NCBI GenBank assembly: GCA_000991575.1
Contig: LBRU01000005.1
Span: 1 to 42,700, forward strand
Direction: 5' to 3'
DNA length: 42,700 bases
From: a candidate division TM6 bacterium GW2011_GWE2_36_25
Lineage (GTDB): Bacteria > Babelota > Babeliae > Babelales > UBA12409
Positions 24,751 to 34,088 of the stretch are shown here, one piece after another (position 1 is the first letter of the stretch; every line of letters starts with the position of its first letter). The translations under genes and the position numbers were made by a program. Under the pieces are notes generated by a model. It ran no database searches. It was not told the origin of the DNA and saw only the letters and a list, made by a program, of their open reading frames with translations.

Positions 24751-25938
24751 ATGTTTTCACGTGGTCTTACCAAAACACTTAAACGATATGCAAAGTTTCC
24801 TGTTGTTGCACTTCTTGGGCCACGACAATCAGGAAAAACAACTCTTGCGCAAAGCACTTTTCCAAATCATAAATTTTTAAGTTTAGATAATGATGTTAAC
24901 AGAATGTTTGCACTTGAAGATCCTGAAGGTTTTTTGTTGACTCACGAAAATCCCCATGGCCTTATTCTGGATGAATTCCTATATGCGCCCAAACTGACCA
25001 CATATATCAAGTTGGAAGCTGATAAAAAAAAGCGCCCGGGCTATTTTATTCTAACGGGATCTCAAAATTTTTTAGTTAACAAGGCAATAACCGAATCCTT
25101 GGCTGGTAGGGTTGGCATATTAAATTTGCTTCCTCTGTCTATTAACGAACTTTTAGAGAATAAATTGGTCACTTCCTTGCCAAATCTCATTTTTACTGGT
25201 GGATATCCAAGAATTTATGCAGAGGATATTCTTCCAACCGAATTTTATCCTTCATATATTTTATCGTATATACAACGAGATGTTGGCCAACTGATTAATG
25301 TTCAAAACATAACAACATTTCATCGATTTATTCAGTTGTGTGCAGGCAGGATTGGTCAATTGTGCAATGTTAACGCGCTTGCCGTAGAAACCGGTATCTC
25401 TGCGCCTACCGCAAGGGAATGGCTTTCGATTCTTGAGGCAAGTTATATCTTGTTCTTTCTAGAGCCACATTTCCAAAATTTTAATAAACGTATTATCAAA
25501 ACGCCAAAACTTTATTTCTTTGATACAGGTCTGGCGTGTTCACTCTTGCGAATTGATTCTACGGAAACACTGCAAAATTCGCATTTCCAAGGGCCACTTT
25601 TTGAAGCGTGTATTATTTCAGATTTTTATAAACAGTATTGTAATGCAGGACTTCGTCCATCTCTCTATTTTTGGCGTGATAGCAGTGGAGCACATGAGGT
25701 TGACTGCATTTTAGACCATGGAGTCAAACTTTATCCTGTAGAAATTAAGGCTGGTAAAACGATTACACAGGAATCGTTTCGTGGACTTAACTACTGGAAT
25801 GAGCTTGCGCAAGCAAATCCACAAAACTCTTTCCTTGTATATGCTCACGACGAAAATCAAGTACGAAAACAGGCACGTGTTTTAGGATGGAAAGATGCAA
25901 GCATTTTAATTAAAACCATAACATCCGACTCAAAATAA
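24751..25938 (+). CDS. AAA_14 / DUF4143 ATPase (copy 1)
   Basis: The protein has 395 residues. Walker A GPRQSGKTT lies at 23-31 and Walker B GLILDEFLYAP near 70-80, with sensor LTGSQN near 103. A winged-helix-like middle and a C-terminal DUF4143 nuclease-like region (DSSGAHEVDCILD and PVEIKAGKT, about 310-340) have the D...EIK pattern of the PD-(D/E)XK fold. Such genes are widespread, mobile and of unsettled function. A ribosome binding site GAAGGA precedes the ATG. A second member lies at 26078-27253. Confidence 0.9.
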   Translation: MFSRGLTKTLKRYAKFPVVALLGPRQSGKTTLAQSTFPNHKFLSLDNDVNRMFALEDPEGFLLTHENPHGLILDEFLYAPKLTTYIKLEADKKKRPGYFILTGSQNFLVNKAITESLAGRVGILNLLPLSINELLENKLVTSLPNLIFTGGYPRIYAEDILPTEFYPSYILSYIQRDVGQLINVQNITTFHRFIQLCAGRIGQLCNVNALAVETGISAPTAREWLSILEASYILFFLEPHFQNFNKRIIKTPKLYFFDTGLACSLLRIDSTETLQNSHFQGPLFEACIISDFYKQYCNAGLRPSLYFWRDSSGAHEVDCILDHGVKLYPVEIKAGKTITQESFRGLNYWNELAQANPQNSFLVYAHDENQVRKQARVLGWKDASILIKTITSDSK

Positions 25939-25976
25939 AGCCCTTTTAAATTAATCTCAGTTATTTTACTCTGTCA

Positions 25977-26080
25977 TCGAAAATTTTAAAATTCCGCTTG
26001 ACCCTCACGCTGCGTCATGATGTAACCTGGATATGGTGATCATTAAAACGAAAGGTTTTTTAATATGGATTACACGGTTA
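25977..26080 (+). repeat. 104-bp direct repeat, copy 1 (orphan merR promoter and gene start)
   Basis: The segment is identical to 27429-27532 except for one base. It carries a MerR-type promoter (TTGACC 25998-26003, 19-base spacer, TAACCT 26023-26028) and the first 16 bases of a merR coding sequence, then diverges. The stop codon of the minus-strand ATPase gene (26078-26080) lies in its last three bases. Confidence 0.9.
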
Positions 26081-27253
26081 TTGCCTTGCAAGCTCTTTAA
26101 TCAGATCGTGTGTATTTACAAAAGTTAGTAAAATATCCCCGTATCGCCTTTCAAACGAACGATCAACATCATATGCCACAACAAAATTTTTTCCGTGTGG
26201 ATAATAATGTCTAAATGCCTCAAAGTTTGCAGTTATTGCGTTGACTGCCGATCGACTTTGCGCTACTTGCAATGTGTAAATTTTACATTCTATCGCCGCT
26301 AATGACTTATTGTCTTTCATCGCAATAACAAAATCTATCTCATTTCCTTTTTTGTTTCGCCAATAGTTGATTTCCTTTTTTTGCAATTGGCCACAAATTT
26401 GATTTAAAACACAATGTTCCCAAAGCAACCCCAAATCCTCTTGACGCAAGATTCTCCACCCTTTGGCATAACAAACAAATCCAGTATCAAATCCGTATAC
26501 TTTTGGTGCCATAATAATTTCGGTTGGCCTGTATGTTGAATAAGGCCTAATCACCTGAACAACAAAAGTTTCCTCTAAAATGCTCAAATAATTTGCAATT
26601 GTTTGCCTACTTACCTCACATGGTGCCGCATACCTTGTAGCCTCAAACAATCCGCCGCTATTTGCCAACAGAAGCTCAGCAAATTTTTGAAAAGAATATC
26701 GCTTACCAACACTAAATAAGTCTTGAATATCCTTCGCCCAATAGGCATCAATCCATTCGCCAAAATCATCTTCAGGCAACTGTTTACTCATAAAAAATGA
26801 TGGCAGCCCACCAAATAAAAATCTATGACGAATATCTTCATTTCCAAAAAGAACCATTTCTTGCAACAAAAGAGGCGTCAACCAAATCTCTTTTTTTCTA
26901 CCAGTAAGCGTATCTTTAAATTTCGCACTTGCACCTAAAGTTGAAGAACCAGTTGCAATTATTTTAATCTCAGGATAGTGATCTGCGGCAAGCTTTAATA
27001 TCTCTGATGGATTATCCAAACGATGAATTTCATCTAAAACTATTTTTTTACCTTTTTGCGCATCTAAAAAACCTTCAGGATCAATAAATAATTGCCTCAC
27101 ACGTGGTCGCTCACAGTCAAAGTATTCAACATCCGAAAGGCTCTGACAAAGCATAGTTTTTCCCGCACGTCTGACTCCCATAAGCCAGAGAATATTCTTT
27201 TGTCTCCAAGCATTTTCGACTAATTCTTGCCAAAAAGGACGATTTATAATCAT
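26078..27253 (-). CDS. AAA_14 / DUF4143 ATPase (copy 2)
   Basis: The protein has 391 residues. Walker A GVRRAGKT lies at 26-33, Walker B KIVLDEIHRL near 70-79 and sensor ATGSSTLGAS near 100. The C-terminal DUF4143 region (YWRNKKGNEIDFVIAM, AAIECKIY) has the PD-(D/E)XK-like D...ECK pattern. It is distant in sequence from copy 1. A 104-bp direct repeat lies on each side, and its stop codon is supplied by the repeat, so this gene seems to have entered the merR promoter region. Confidence 0.88.
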   Translation of the reverse strand: MIINRPFWQELVENAWRQKNILWLMGVRRAGKTMLCQSLSDVEYFDCERPRVRQLFIDPEGFLDAQKGKKIVLDEIHRLDNPSEILKLAADHYPEIKIIATGSSTLGASAKFKDTLTGRKKEIWLTPLLLQEMVLFGNEDIRHRFLFGGLPSFFMSKQLPEDDFGEWIDAYWAKDIQDLFSVGKRYSFQKFAELLLANSGGLFEATRYAAPCEVSRQTIANYLSILEETFVVQVIRPYSTYRPTEIIMAPKVYGFDTGFVCYAKGWRILRQEDLGLLWEHCVLNQICGQLQKKEINYWRNKKGNEIDFVIAMKDNKSLAAIECKIYTLQVAQSRSAVNAITANFEAFRHYYPHGKNFVVAYDVDRSFERRYGDILLTFVNTHDLIKELARQ

Positions 27254-27428
27254 AATTAACCCTATACTATGTGTTAGGTTATTTTAACACGTAGCCCAAC
27301 TAAACGCAAACAAACATCCTGATTCAATACATATGAAACTATTTAGGGCCCCCAGGGATTGATAGTATTGCCAAGGTGTTTTGCAAGCTGCATTTTAATT
27401 AAATTTCATGCCTATTCTTACTTTTTTG

Positions 27429-27532
27429 TCGAAAATTTTAAAATTCCGCTTGACCCTCACGCTGCGTCATGGTGTAACCTGGATATGGTGATCATTAAAA
27501 CGAAAGGTTTTTTAATATGGATTACACGGTTA
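27429..27532 (+). repeat. 104-bp direct repeat, copy 2 (functional merR promoter)
   Basis: This copy runs into the intact merR gene, whose ATG is at 27517. It differs from 25977-26080 at one position, inside the promoter spacer. Confidence 0.9.
27450..27480 (+). promoter_or_regulatory. MerR-type promoter with 19-base spacer
   Basis: TTGACC (27450-27455) and TAACCT (27475-27480) are 19 bases apart, the over-long spacing that MerR regulators twist into an active form. The spacer has a partial dyad (CACGCTGCGT). Being directly upstream of merR, it is probably autoregulated. Confidence 0.7.
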
Positions 27533-28338
27533 ATCAGTTGGCCACGTTAGCAGGTGTAACGATCAGAGCACTGCGGTTCTATGATAAAATTGGTCTGCTA
27601 AAACCATCCTTTATTGCAGAGAATGGGTACCGGTACTATCAGGAGAAAGAACTCTTGATATTGCAGCAAATTCTCTTCTTTAGAGAGCTTGGTTTTGAGC
27701 TCAAGCAGATCAAAGAAATCTTAGGACAGAGTGATTTTGATCAAATTAAAGCCTTGGCGTCTCATAAAGAGGTGTTGCGTAAAAACATCAAACGAATGAA
27801 GACGCTCTTGGTCACCATAGATAAAACGATTAATTATTTGAAAGGAAAAGAAACCATGACAGAAAAAGAACTCTTTTATGGCCTTCACAACTATTCGCCA
27901 GAGTTTCAAGCATTTCATCGCGATTTTATGAAGAGCCATCCTACGATGCAAAAATTCTACGATGATTTATATGAAAGAACTAAACATTTGAAACCTGAAA
28001 ATCGCGAAGCTTTTAAGAAAGAAGAAGCCATATTTTGGAAAAATCTTACAAAAGCTCTTGATAAAAAACTGAGCGTCGATAGTCAAGAAGTTCAAAAACT
28101 GATAAAACAATTTGTGCTTCTTTCTGAGAAACAGGGAACACCTGTGACATATGATCTTTTTATCAACATGGCAACAATGCTGCCTCGTATGATAAGCAAT
28201 TTTCAAAAAACTGTTGAAAAATGGCCTGAACTTAAATCAAAGGAGCCAATGATTGTCAAAGTGCTCAAAAAGCGACCAGAACTGGTACCTTTTATGGAAG
28301 AAGCCATGAAGGCATATGCCGAAAAAAACTTGAAATAA
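27517..28338 (+). CDS. MerR-family regulator with TipAS-like domain
   Basis: The protein has 273 residues. The N-terminal winged helix (2-70) shows YTVNQLATLAGVTIRALRFY and GLLKPS...GYRYY, standard MerR features, followed by a dimer coiled coil (about 75-115). Residues 120-260 match the TipAS ligand-binding type of TipA/SkgA/Mta regulators, which bind drugs or small molecules. It probably activates its own 19-base-spacer promoter; no other target is evident here. Confidence 0.9.
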   Translation: MDYTVNQLATLAGVTIRALRFYDKIGLLKPSFIAENGYRYYQEKELLILQQILFFRELGFELKQIKEILGQSDFDQIKALASHKEVLRKNIKRMKTLLVTIDKTINYLKGKETMTEKELFYGLHNYSPEFQAFHRDFMKSHPTMQKFYDDLYERTKHLKPENREAFKKEEAIFWKNLTKALDKKLSVDSQEVQKLIKQFVLLSEKQGTPVTYDLFINMATMLPRMISNFQKTVEKWPELKSKEPMIVKVLKKRPELVPFMEEAMKAYAEKNLK

Positions 28339-28406
28339 AAACTTTTGAAACAGAAAAGTTTTATAAAATCATTTAAAAAGAAATTGATATCTATTTTTAA
28401 ATGATT
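28338..28406 (+). other. Two AT-rich hairpins after merR
   Basis: A 9-bp stem (28338-28346 / 28354-28362) and a perfect 13-bp stem (28367-28379 / 28394-28406) follow the merR stop. One or both may terminate merR transcription, but neither has a clean T-tract, and AT-rich repeats arise easily in this base composition. Confidence 0.35.
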
Positions 28407-28454
28407 ATAATTAAAGTAAATATTTAAACTTTTAAGTAGTTTAGGGGTGGTTTT

Positions 28455-30176
28455 ATGTTCATAAAACGTCTTTTATTGTTATCGCTATTATTGCCTGCCA
28501 TGTTTTTAGGTGCGATTTCCGAAGAATATGAAAGTGGCAAAACAAACATCATGAAGATTATGTCTCATGAAGAAACAGGTATTTCTGCTTATAATAAGAA
28601 AAACATTCATTATGCTGAAGCGGTTAATCTTTACAAGGATTTAAATATTCCTGAAATAGCAAAGTTCTTTCCTTGCAAAACTGAAATGGGAAGAACCTTC
28701 ATTGCAGAAACCCTCAGTGTTCCGGTTAGTCCGAAAGATAGAGATACCATTCTTGCCCGCAGACAACAAGCTATTCACATATTAGTTGAAAATCCATCAT
28801 TGAAAAAAGACGTCGAAAAGCTTCTTGATCAAGCAAAACAACACGAAGAAGCTATTATCGAGCTCATGTCCGACTTTTTTAAAGGCAAATCATGTCCCGA
28901 AATTGTAGGCCTCAACCAACTAAAAGAACAAAAAAGTCCTCTTTATAAACCATTTAAATTTCTTTTAACCGAAGATAAGGGAAGAAGCTTACTTGAAGGA
29001 TTTTACTTGTTTTACATGGGAAGTGCTGCCTATGGAACAGGACGATATCTTATTCCTGCAGCATACAGGTGTATGACAAACGGTCTTTATAACTGGGACG
29101 TATTAAAATTATATGGCAGTACAGCTCTTGGCATCATGGTTACTGGACTATTTGCTTATGGAAACGGAAAAGAATACAAAAATGCTTGTGATGCTCGGTT
29201 CAAACTTCATGCATTAAATCAATTAATATCCATCGCCGAACAGATTGAACAACGGTGCAAAGATAATGATATTCACAATCAGTTCAAGATGAGCAATTTA
29301 CAAAATGCTGAAGGAGTTGAACTCATTCAAGCATTGAAACATAGAAGATATCGCTCAAAAAACACCGTCATTTTTAGATCACCAGCAGTTAAAACATTCT
29401 TATATACCTTATATGAAAAACAAGATCATTTGGCAGAAACATTTGCCTGTATTGCTGAAATTGATGCTTATAATGCAATAGCAACTCAATTTATCGAATC
29501 GCAACAAACGACTAACAAATTTTGCTTTGCAACATATAGTGACAATGCGCAGCCGATGATACAAAGCAATGCATTCTGGAATGTTCTTGTTAAGGATGCC
29601 GTACCAAGCAGTATTTCTGAAGCTAAGCATATTATCTTATCAGGACCAAATGCTGGTGGTAAAACTACGGCAATAAGAGCAATTCTACAAAATATTGTTT
29701 TAGCTCAAACGTTTGGCGTTGCAGCAGCAGAATCATTCGAATTGACCATGTTTGATGTCATTCATTCATATCTCAATATTTCTGATGACTTATTAAATGG
29801 TCTTTCATTGTTTGCGTCAGAAGTTAAGCGCGCACAAGATCTGTTGGGGCGCATCAAGAATCTTGAAACTGATAAGAAGCTGTTCTTTGCTCTTGATGAA
29901 CTTTTCACTGGTACGGTAGCAGAAGACGGAGAAACGTGTGCATACGAATTTGTTGATAAAATAGCAACCTTTGATCGTGTACAATTCATCTATGCAACAC
30001 ACTTTCAAAAACTCAAAGAACTTGCCAAATTAAACAATCATTGTATCAATTATAAAGTTGATGCTCCCGTTAAAGGTGATAATGGCAAACTTGTTTATCC
30101 ATACACCTTAAGTCAAGGCGCAAGTAACTCAAGAGTAGCTATTACGCTTGCTCAACAAGCTGGTCTATTCAACTAA
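28455..30176 (+). CDS. Membrane-associated MutS-like ATPase
   Basis: The protein has 573 residues. It has an N-terminal signal peptide or anchor (1-20) and two more hydrophobic segments (about 183-203 and 219-236). The C-terminal MutS ATPase domain is complete: Walker A GPNAGGKTT (397-405), SLFASE (451-456), Walker B FFALDELFTGT with Asp481-Glu482, and ATH with His516. Mismatch-binding domains I-IV of MutS are absent. It resembles membrane-linked MutS relatives whose role is unknown; mismatch repair is unlikely. GGGGTGG precedes the ATG. Confidence 0.85.
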   Translation: MFIKRLLLLSLLLPAMFLGAISEEYESGKTNIMKIMSHEETGISAYNKKNIHYAEAVNLYKDLNIPEIAKFFPCKTEMGRTFIAETLSVPVSPKDRDTILARRQQAIHILVENPSLKKDVEKLLDQAKQHEEAIIELMSDFFKGKSCPEIVGLNQLKEQKSPLYKPFKFLLTEDKGRSLLEGFYLFYMGSAAYGTGRYLIPAAYRCMTNGLYNWDVLKLYGSTALGIMVTGLFAYGNGKEYKNACDARFKLHALNQLISIAEQIEQRCKDNDIHNQFKMSNLQNAEGVELIQALKHRRYRSKNTVIFRSPAVKTFLYTLYEKQDHLAETFACIAEIDAYNAIATQFIESQQTTNKFCFATYSDNAQPMIQSNAFWNVLVKDAVPSSISEAKHIILSGPNAGGKTTAIRAILQNIVLAQTFGVAAAESFELTMFDVIHSYLNISDDLLNGLSLFASEVKRAQDLLGRIKNLETDKKLFFALDELFTGTVAEDGETCAYEFVDKIATFDRVQFIYATHFQKLKELAKLNNHCINYKVDAPVKGDNGKLVYPYTLSQGASNSRVAITLAQQAGLFN

Positions 30177-30200
30177 GAAAACTCAATATAAAACATTGAA

Positions 30201-30231
30201 AGAAGGTCCTTAAAATAAGGGCCTTCTTTTT
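30201..30231 (+). terminator. Terminator after the MutS-like gene
   Basis: A 10-bp stem (AGAAGGTCCT / AGGGCCTTCT, one G-U pair) with a 7-base loop is followed by TTTT, 25 bases after the stop. Confidence 0.8.
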
Positions 30232-30358
30232 CCCCATTATTTACTTGAATTATTACCCGCAAAAATAATATCAAACACTTTTTTCAATTTCATCATCCTT
30301 GTTTTTCATCTCATTATTTTAGTAAGGATAAATAAGAATCACTTTTAGGGTCTGAGGG

Positions 30359-31618
30359 ATGAAAAATATTCAAGTTTATTTTTATTTATTTTTGTGTTGT
30401 CATATTTTTAACGATTTCGGCCAAAACGCAGCAACAAAAAATCCCCAATGGAACATCCTCATTTACATGGATGGCATGGAAGAACTTTATAGCGCCGCCT
30501 TTAAAAATCTGACCGAAGCAATGATGGGATATAAGGGAAATAATGCACAGGTTTTTATACAGATGCGTTCAGATTCAGAAACTTTATATGCCTACCGTTA
30601 CCATCTTTCAACCGGAAAACTTATCTTCGATACCACGGTTAGATTAGGACCAGTTTTGGCAAAAAATTTGGCAACAAGTGCCCACTGGGCATTTAAAGAA
30701 CATGTGCCTGCCACATACAACGGCCTAATTTTATGGAACCATGGATTTGGCATCCTTGATCCAACTTGGCAAAAAGAAGGAACAACTGAAAAATTCAATT
30801 GGCTTTCAGAACCTGACAAAGCTCTCAAATGCTCATTACAACTAAAAATACAACAAGAACATAAAAACCATCGTGGAATTTTTTTAGATAATGTTGCTCA
30901 AACATATATGAATAATCAACAGATGATACAAACCCTTTCATATATTAAACAACATGTGTTGGATGGGAAAAAACTCGATTTTCTTGGAACCGACACTTGT
31001 GGCATGGCGATGCTTGAAGTTGCATGGCAAATACGCGATTTTACCCATTATTTCATCGGTGCTCAAAATTGTGCACTCAAAGACGGCTGGCCTTATGAAA
31101 AAATTATAAGCAATCTATCTTCAACCTCATTGAACCCTTTAGAAACAGTCCAAATGATCATCAAAGAATATTCACATTATTATAAACAGACAGGTGCAGA
31201 AGGTTACACACAAGCCGCGATGGATCTTTCAAAAATAGAAACCGTCAAAGAAAAACTTGATCAAATTTTACAATACTTATTCAATTCATATGGTACTGAA
31301 ATAATCAAAACAGTTGCCTATCATGCCCGCAAACGTTGTCCTGTATTCTGCATCCACCCAACGTATACAGATTTGTGGACATTTTATGATGAACTTTCGC
31401 AAGAATTAAACAATGATCAAAATATCAAACAGTTACTTCAGGAAGAAAAATCATTAATTGAACAAGCAGTCGTTGCATACACAACGGGAAAATTGATGAA
31501 AAAAGCACATGGCATCTCAATCTATTTTCCTTATTGTCATATTGATAACAGTTATTACAAAACTCAATTTGCCAACAAAAGCATATGGTTACAATTCCTA
31601 CAGAACTGTTTAAATTAA
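30359..31618 (+). CDS. Exported clostripain-like Cys protease (C11 family)
   Basis: The protein has 419 residues. A signal peptide (about 1-24) is followed by the caspase-fold protease domain: WNILIYMDGM (31-40), the catalytic His128 in ILWNHGFG, and the catalytic Cys214 in LGTDTCGMAMLEVA. C11 enzymes cut after Arg or Lys. The C-terminal 150 residues are not assigned. Export suggests action in the periplasm or on host proteins. No clear ribosome binding site except GAGG just before the ATG. Confidence 0.88.
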   Translation: MKNIQVYFYLFLCCHIFNDFGQNAATKNPQWNILIYMDGMEELYSAAFKNLTEAMMGYKGNNAQVFIQMRSDSETLYAYRYHLSTGKLIFDTTVRLGPVLAKNLATSAHWAFKEHVPATYNGLILWNHGFGILDPTWQKEGTTEKFNWLSEPDKALKCSLQLKIQQEHKNHRGIFLDNVAQTYMNNQQMIQTLSYIKQHVLDGKKLDFLGTDTCGMAMLEVAWQIRDFTHYFIGAQNCALKDGWPYEKIISNLSSTSLNPLETVQMIIKEYSHYYKQTGAEGYTQAAMDLSKIETVKEKLDQILQYLFNSYGTEIIKTVAYHARKRCPVFCIHPTYTDLWTFYDELSQELNNDQNIKQLLQEEKSLIEQAVVAYTTGKLMKKAHGISIYFPYCHIDNSYYKTQFANKSIWLQFLQNCLN

Positions 31619-31708
31619 AAAACAAACATTAATGAAACGGTTTTTTTGAATATAACGCTTAATGAGTTATATAATAACATCAACGCCCTTTTAAAGGAGA
31701 AAATTAAT

Positions 31709-33106
31709 ATGCGTTCATTAAAAATAATTTTTATCAGTTTGGGAATTATCGCCTTCTGTTCATTTGGAATTTATGGTATTTATACTCGTTACTTCAGTGT
31801 CAGCGCTAAACTCAATAACTATGTCCAATCATATGCTAATTTAGGATTATTCAGTGGATCAGTTTTAGTTGCCCAAGAAGAAACAGTCTTGCTCTGCAAA
31901 GGGTACGGGATGACTAATTATGAGCACATGGTTCCCAACACACCACAAACAAAATTCGACATTGGATCAATTACCAAACAATTTACATCGATGGCGATTA
32001 TGCAGCTTGTGCAAGAAGGCAAGTTAAAATTGACTGATACTGTTGCTTCAATATTGTCTGACTGTTCACACGGTAAAGAAATTACTGTCTACCAACTATT
32101 AACGCACACGTCAGGAACGCCAGATCACGAAGAATCTATTGAATTCGATTATCGCAAATCAGCAACAGTCACAACAACCACTAATTTTGATTACAGCAAA
32201 CCGGTAACAATTGCAGATATAATTGATTGGGTTAAAAATAAGCCTCTTGAATTTACACCAGGAAGTAAATTTAAGTACAGCAACACTGGTTATACGATTC
32301 TTGCGGCAATTATCGAAAAACTTTCAGGTAAAAGTTATGAAAAATTTTTACAAGAACATATCTTCAAACCTCTTGGTATGAATGATACCGGATTGCTACA
32401 TACTAAACCATTAATTATGCATCGCGCACAGGGTTACCACAAAACAGACACAAATTTAGAAAATGCTGCTTATTATGATCCATCTGTTGATATTGGTTCG
32501 GGAGCTCTGTATTCAACCATCGAAAACTTATATCTATGGGATCGGGCCTTGTATACAGACAAACTTATCTCATCTGATTTACGTGAACAATTATGGAAAC
32601 CATATCTCGATGATTATGGGTTAGGCTGGCGCATTACGCATATTCACGGACATCGTTGTTTCTCGCATACGGGTGGTTGGTTTGATTGTGCAACAATCAT
32701 TATGCGTTTTATAGATGATGATATTTGCATCATTATTCTAAGTAATTTTGACAGCAACTCAGCGCCAGTCAAGCGAATGGGAGATGATTTAGCTGCAATT
32801 ATATTTGGCAAACATTACGAATTTCCTCGAAAAGCAATTAAAATTGATATATCTTTGTATGATGCTTATGTTGGCCAATACGAATTGAAGCCTAATCTTA
32901 TGGTTACAATAAAAAAAAAGAATGATCGTTTGTTTGTTAAGGCTACCGGACAATCAGCAGATGAACTTTTCCCAGAATCTGAAACTAAATTTTTTAATAA
33001 TTATGTTCCTTTGCAAATTTCGTTTATTAAAGGTGCCGATGGAAAAATTATCAAACTCATTGGACATCAAGACGGTCAAGATTTTATGGCTAAAAAAATT
33101 GATTAA
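31709..33106 (+). CDS. Exported beta-lactamase-fold serine hydrolase (small)
   Basis: The protein has 465 residues from the ATG at 31709, chosen for AAAGGAGA eight bases upstream; a TTG at 31646 would extend it without support. Residues 1-28 are a signal anchor. The domain has Ser87-Ile-Thr-Lys90 (SxxK), Tyr190-Ser-Asn192 and His320-Thr-Gly322. The C-terminal 90 residues form a small beta domain. It is a penicillin-binding-protein-like esterase or peptidase, acting outside the inner membrane. It is only distantly related to the 22514 gene product. Confidence 0.88.
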   Translation: MRSLKIIFISLGIIAFCSFGIYGIYTRYFSVSAKLNNYVQSYANLGLFSGSVLVAQEETVLLCKGYGMTNYEHMVPNTPQTKFDIGSITKQFTSMAIMQLVQEGKLKLTDTVASILSDCSHGKEITVYQLLTHTSGTPDHEESIEFDYRKSATVTTTTNFDYSKPVTIADIIDWVKNKPLEFTPGSKFKYSNTGYTILAAIIEKLSGKSYEKFLQEHIFKPLGMNDTGLLHTKPLIMHRAQGYHKTDTNLENAAYYDPSVDIGSGALYSTIENLYLWDRALYTDKLISSDLREQLWKPYLDDYGLGWRITHIHGHRCFSHTGGWFDCATIIMRFIDDDICIIILSNFDSNSAPVKRMGDDLAAIIFGKHYEFPRKAIKIDISLYDAYVGQYELKPNLMVTIKKKNDRLFVKATGQSADELFPESETKFFNNYVPLQISFIKGADGKIIKLIGHQDGQDFMAKKID

Positions 33107-33136
33107 CAAGTCGATAGTTTAAAAAATAACCGTTCA

Positions 33137-33928
33137 TTAAATAACCTTATACTCTTCAAACGTTTCTTGTGCTTGACGAGGAAGCGCGCCGATAAAGGTA
33201 TGATGTTTGTTTTTTCGTGCGCTTTCTAGATTAACTTCTTGATCATCAATGAAGAAAAATGGCTCCTTGAGTTGTTGAGGAAATTTTTCACAAATAAGCC
33301 GATAACAATAATCATAAATTGAATGATGCGGCTTTGACATATGAATCTCTCCTGAAAACACTGCTTCATCCATATAAATCATGATTGATTTACTAAATTT
33401 TTTCTTAAATGGCTCGATTGATTCTTTTGCCCAATTTGAAAGAATAATGTTTATATGACATTTATTACCATGAATATCTCTTTTTTGAACAACCTTTCGC
33501 AACAAAGAAACAAGTGACGAAGGATTACTTATTTCAACAATTGCTGTTGGATTAAACCCTAAATCAAAGATCTTATTAAAAATTGCTTCCTCTGCTAACG
33601 AAGCAAAATAATCTGAATGTCCTATATGCCATTTTTTATATAAATTTGTCACATCTTCAGAAGTGAGAAAGCCATTAAGAAAATCTACTAAAATAGGAGC
33701 TAACGGTGTTTTACCATCATCTGAATAAACATTGTAAGGAGTCTTTGCGTGCGGAAGTATCTCATTAAAAGCACGAAAGCACTTCATTATTTCAGTACGA
33801 ATCTGAAGACCAATCTTTTGTCTCACATCATGCAAGAGCAAGGTACCTCCTAAATCCCAAAAGATAACAGCTGCATTGAACGTAAAACACTGACATAAAA
33901 GAACACTAAAAATTAAACTTTTTTTCAT
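33137..33928 (-). CDS. Exported HAD-like hydrolase
   Basis: The protein has 263 residues. A signal peptide (1-19) leads directly into HAD motif I, VIFWDLGGTL, with nucleophile Asp25; the usual second Asp is Gly27, as in some HAD-IA proteins. Motif II is NIILSNW, motif III a Lys in HMSKPH, and motif IV FFIDDQEVNLESA. An exported HAD phosphatase-like protein is unusual. The Gly at the acid position may reduce phosphatase activity. The substrate is unknown. Confidence 0.82.
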   Translation of the reverse strand: MKKSLIFSVLLCQCFTFNAAVIFWDLGGTLLLHDVRQKIGLQIRTEIMKCFRAFNEILPHAKTPYNVYSDDGKTPLAPILVDFLNGFLTSEDVTNLYKKWHIGHSDYFASLAEEAIFNKIFDLGFNPTAIVEISNPSSLVSLLRKVVQKRDIHGNKCHINIILSNWAKESIEPFKKKFSKSIMIYMDEAVFSGEIHMSKPHHSIYDYCYRLICEKFPQQLKEPFFFIDDQEVNLESARKNKHHTFIGALPRQAQETFEEYKVI

Positions 33929-34048
33929 TATTAATCCTTTTTTTGATACATGAGAAAATAATGACCAGTGTAAAGGAATTTAATGCTAAACCTAAATTCG
34001 CATCAATACCTTTACATCCTACGTTGAACAAGTAAACGCTTAACATAA

Positions 34049-34085
34049 AAAAGAGCCCTGAATCTTAATTGCTCAGGGCTCTTTT
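34049..34085 (-). terminator. Terminator after the signal peptidase gene
   Basis: Perfect 13-bp arms (34049-34061 / 34073-34085) with an 11-base loop and A/T-rich ends lie just after the stop of the minus-strand lepB copy 1. It can work in both directions. Confidence 0.85.
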
Positions 34086-34088
34086 AAT

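Noticed and set aside
28455-30176. DNA mismatch repair MutS
   Set aside because: Mismatch-recognition and connector domains are missing and the N-terminus is a signal-like helix.
22514-33106. True beta-lactamases (22514 and 31709 genes)
   Set aside because: SxxK, YxN and HxG motifs also occur in esterases and D-Ala-peptidases; extra domains and size fit those better.
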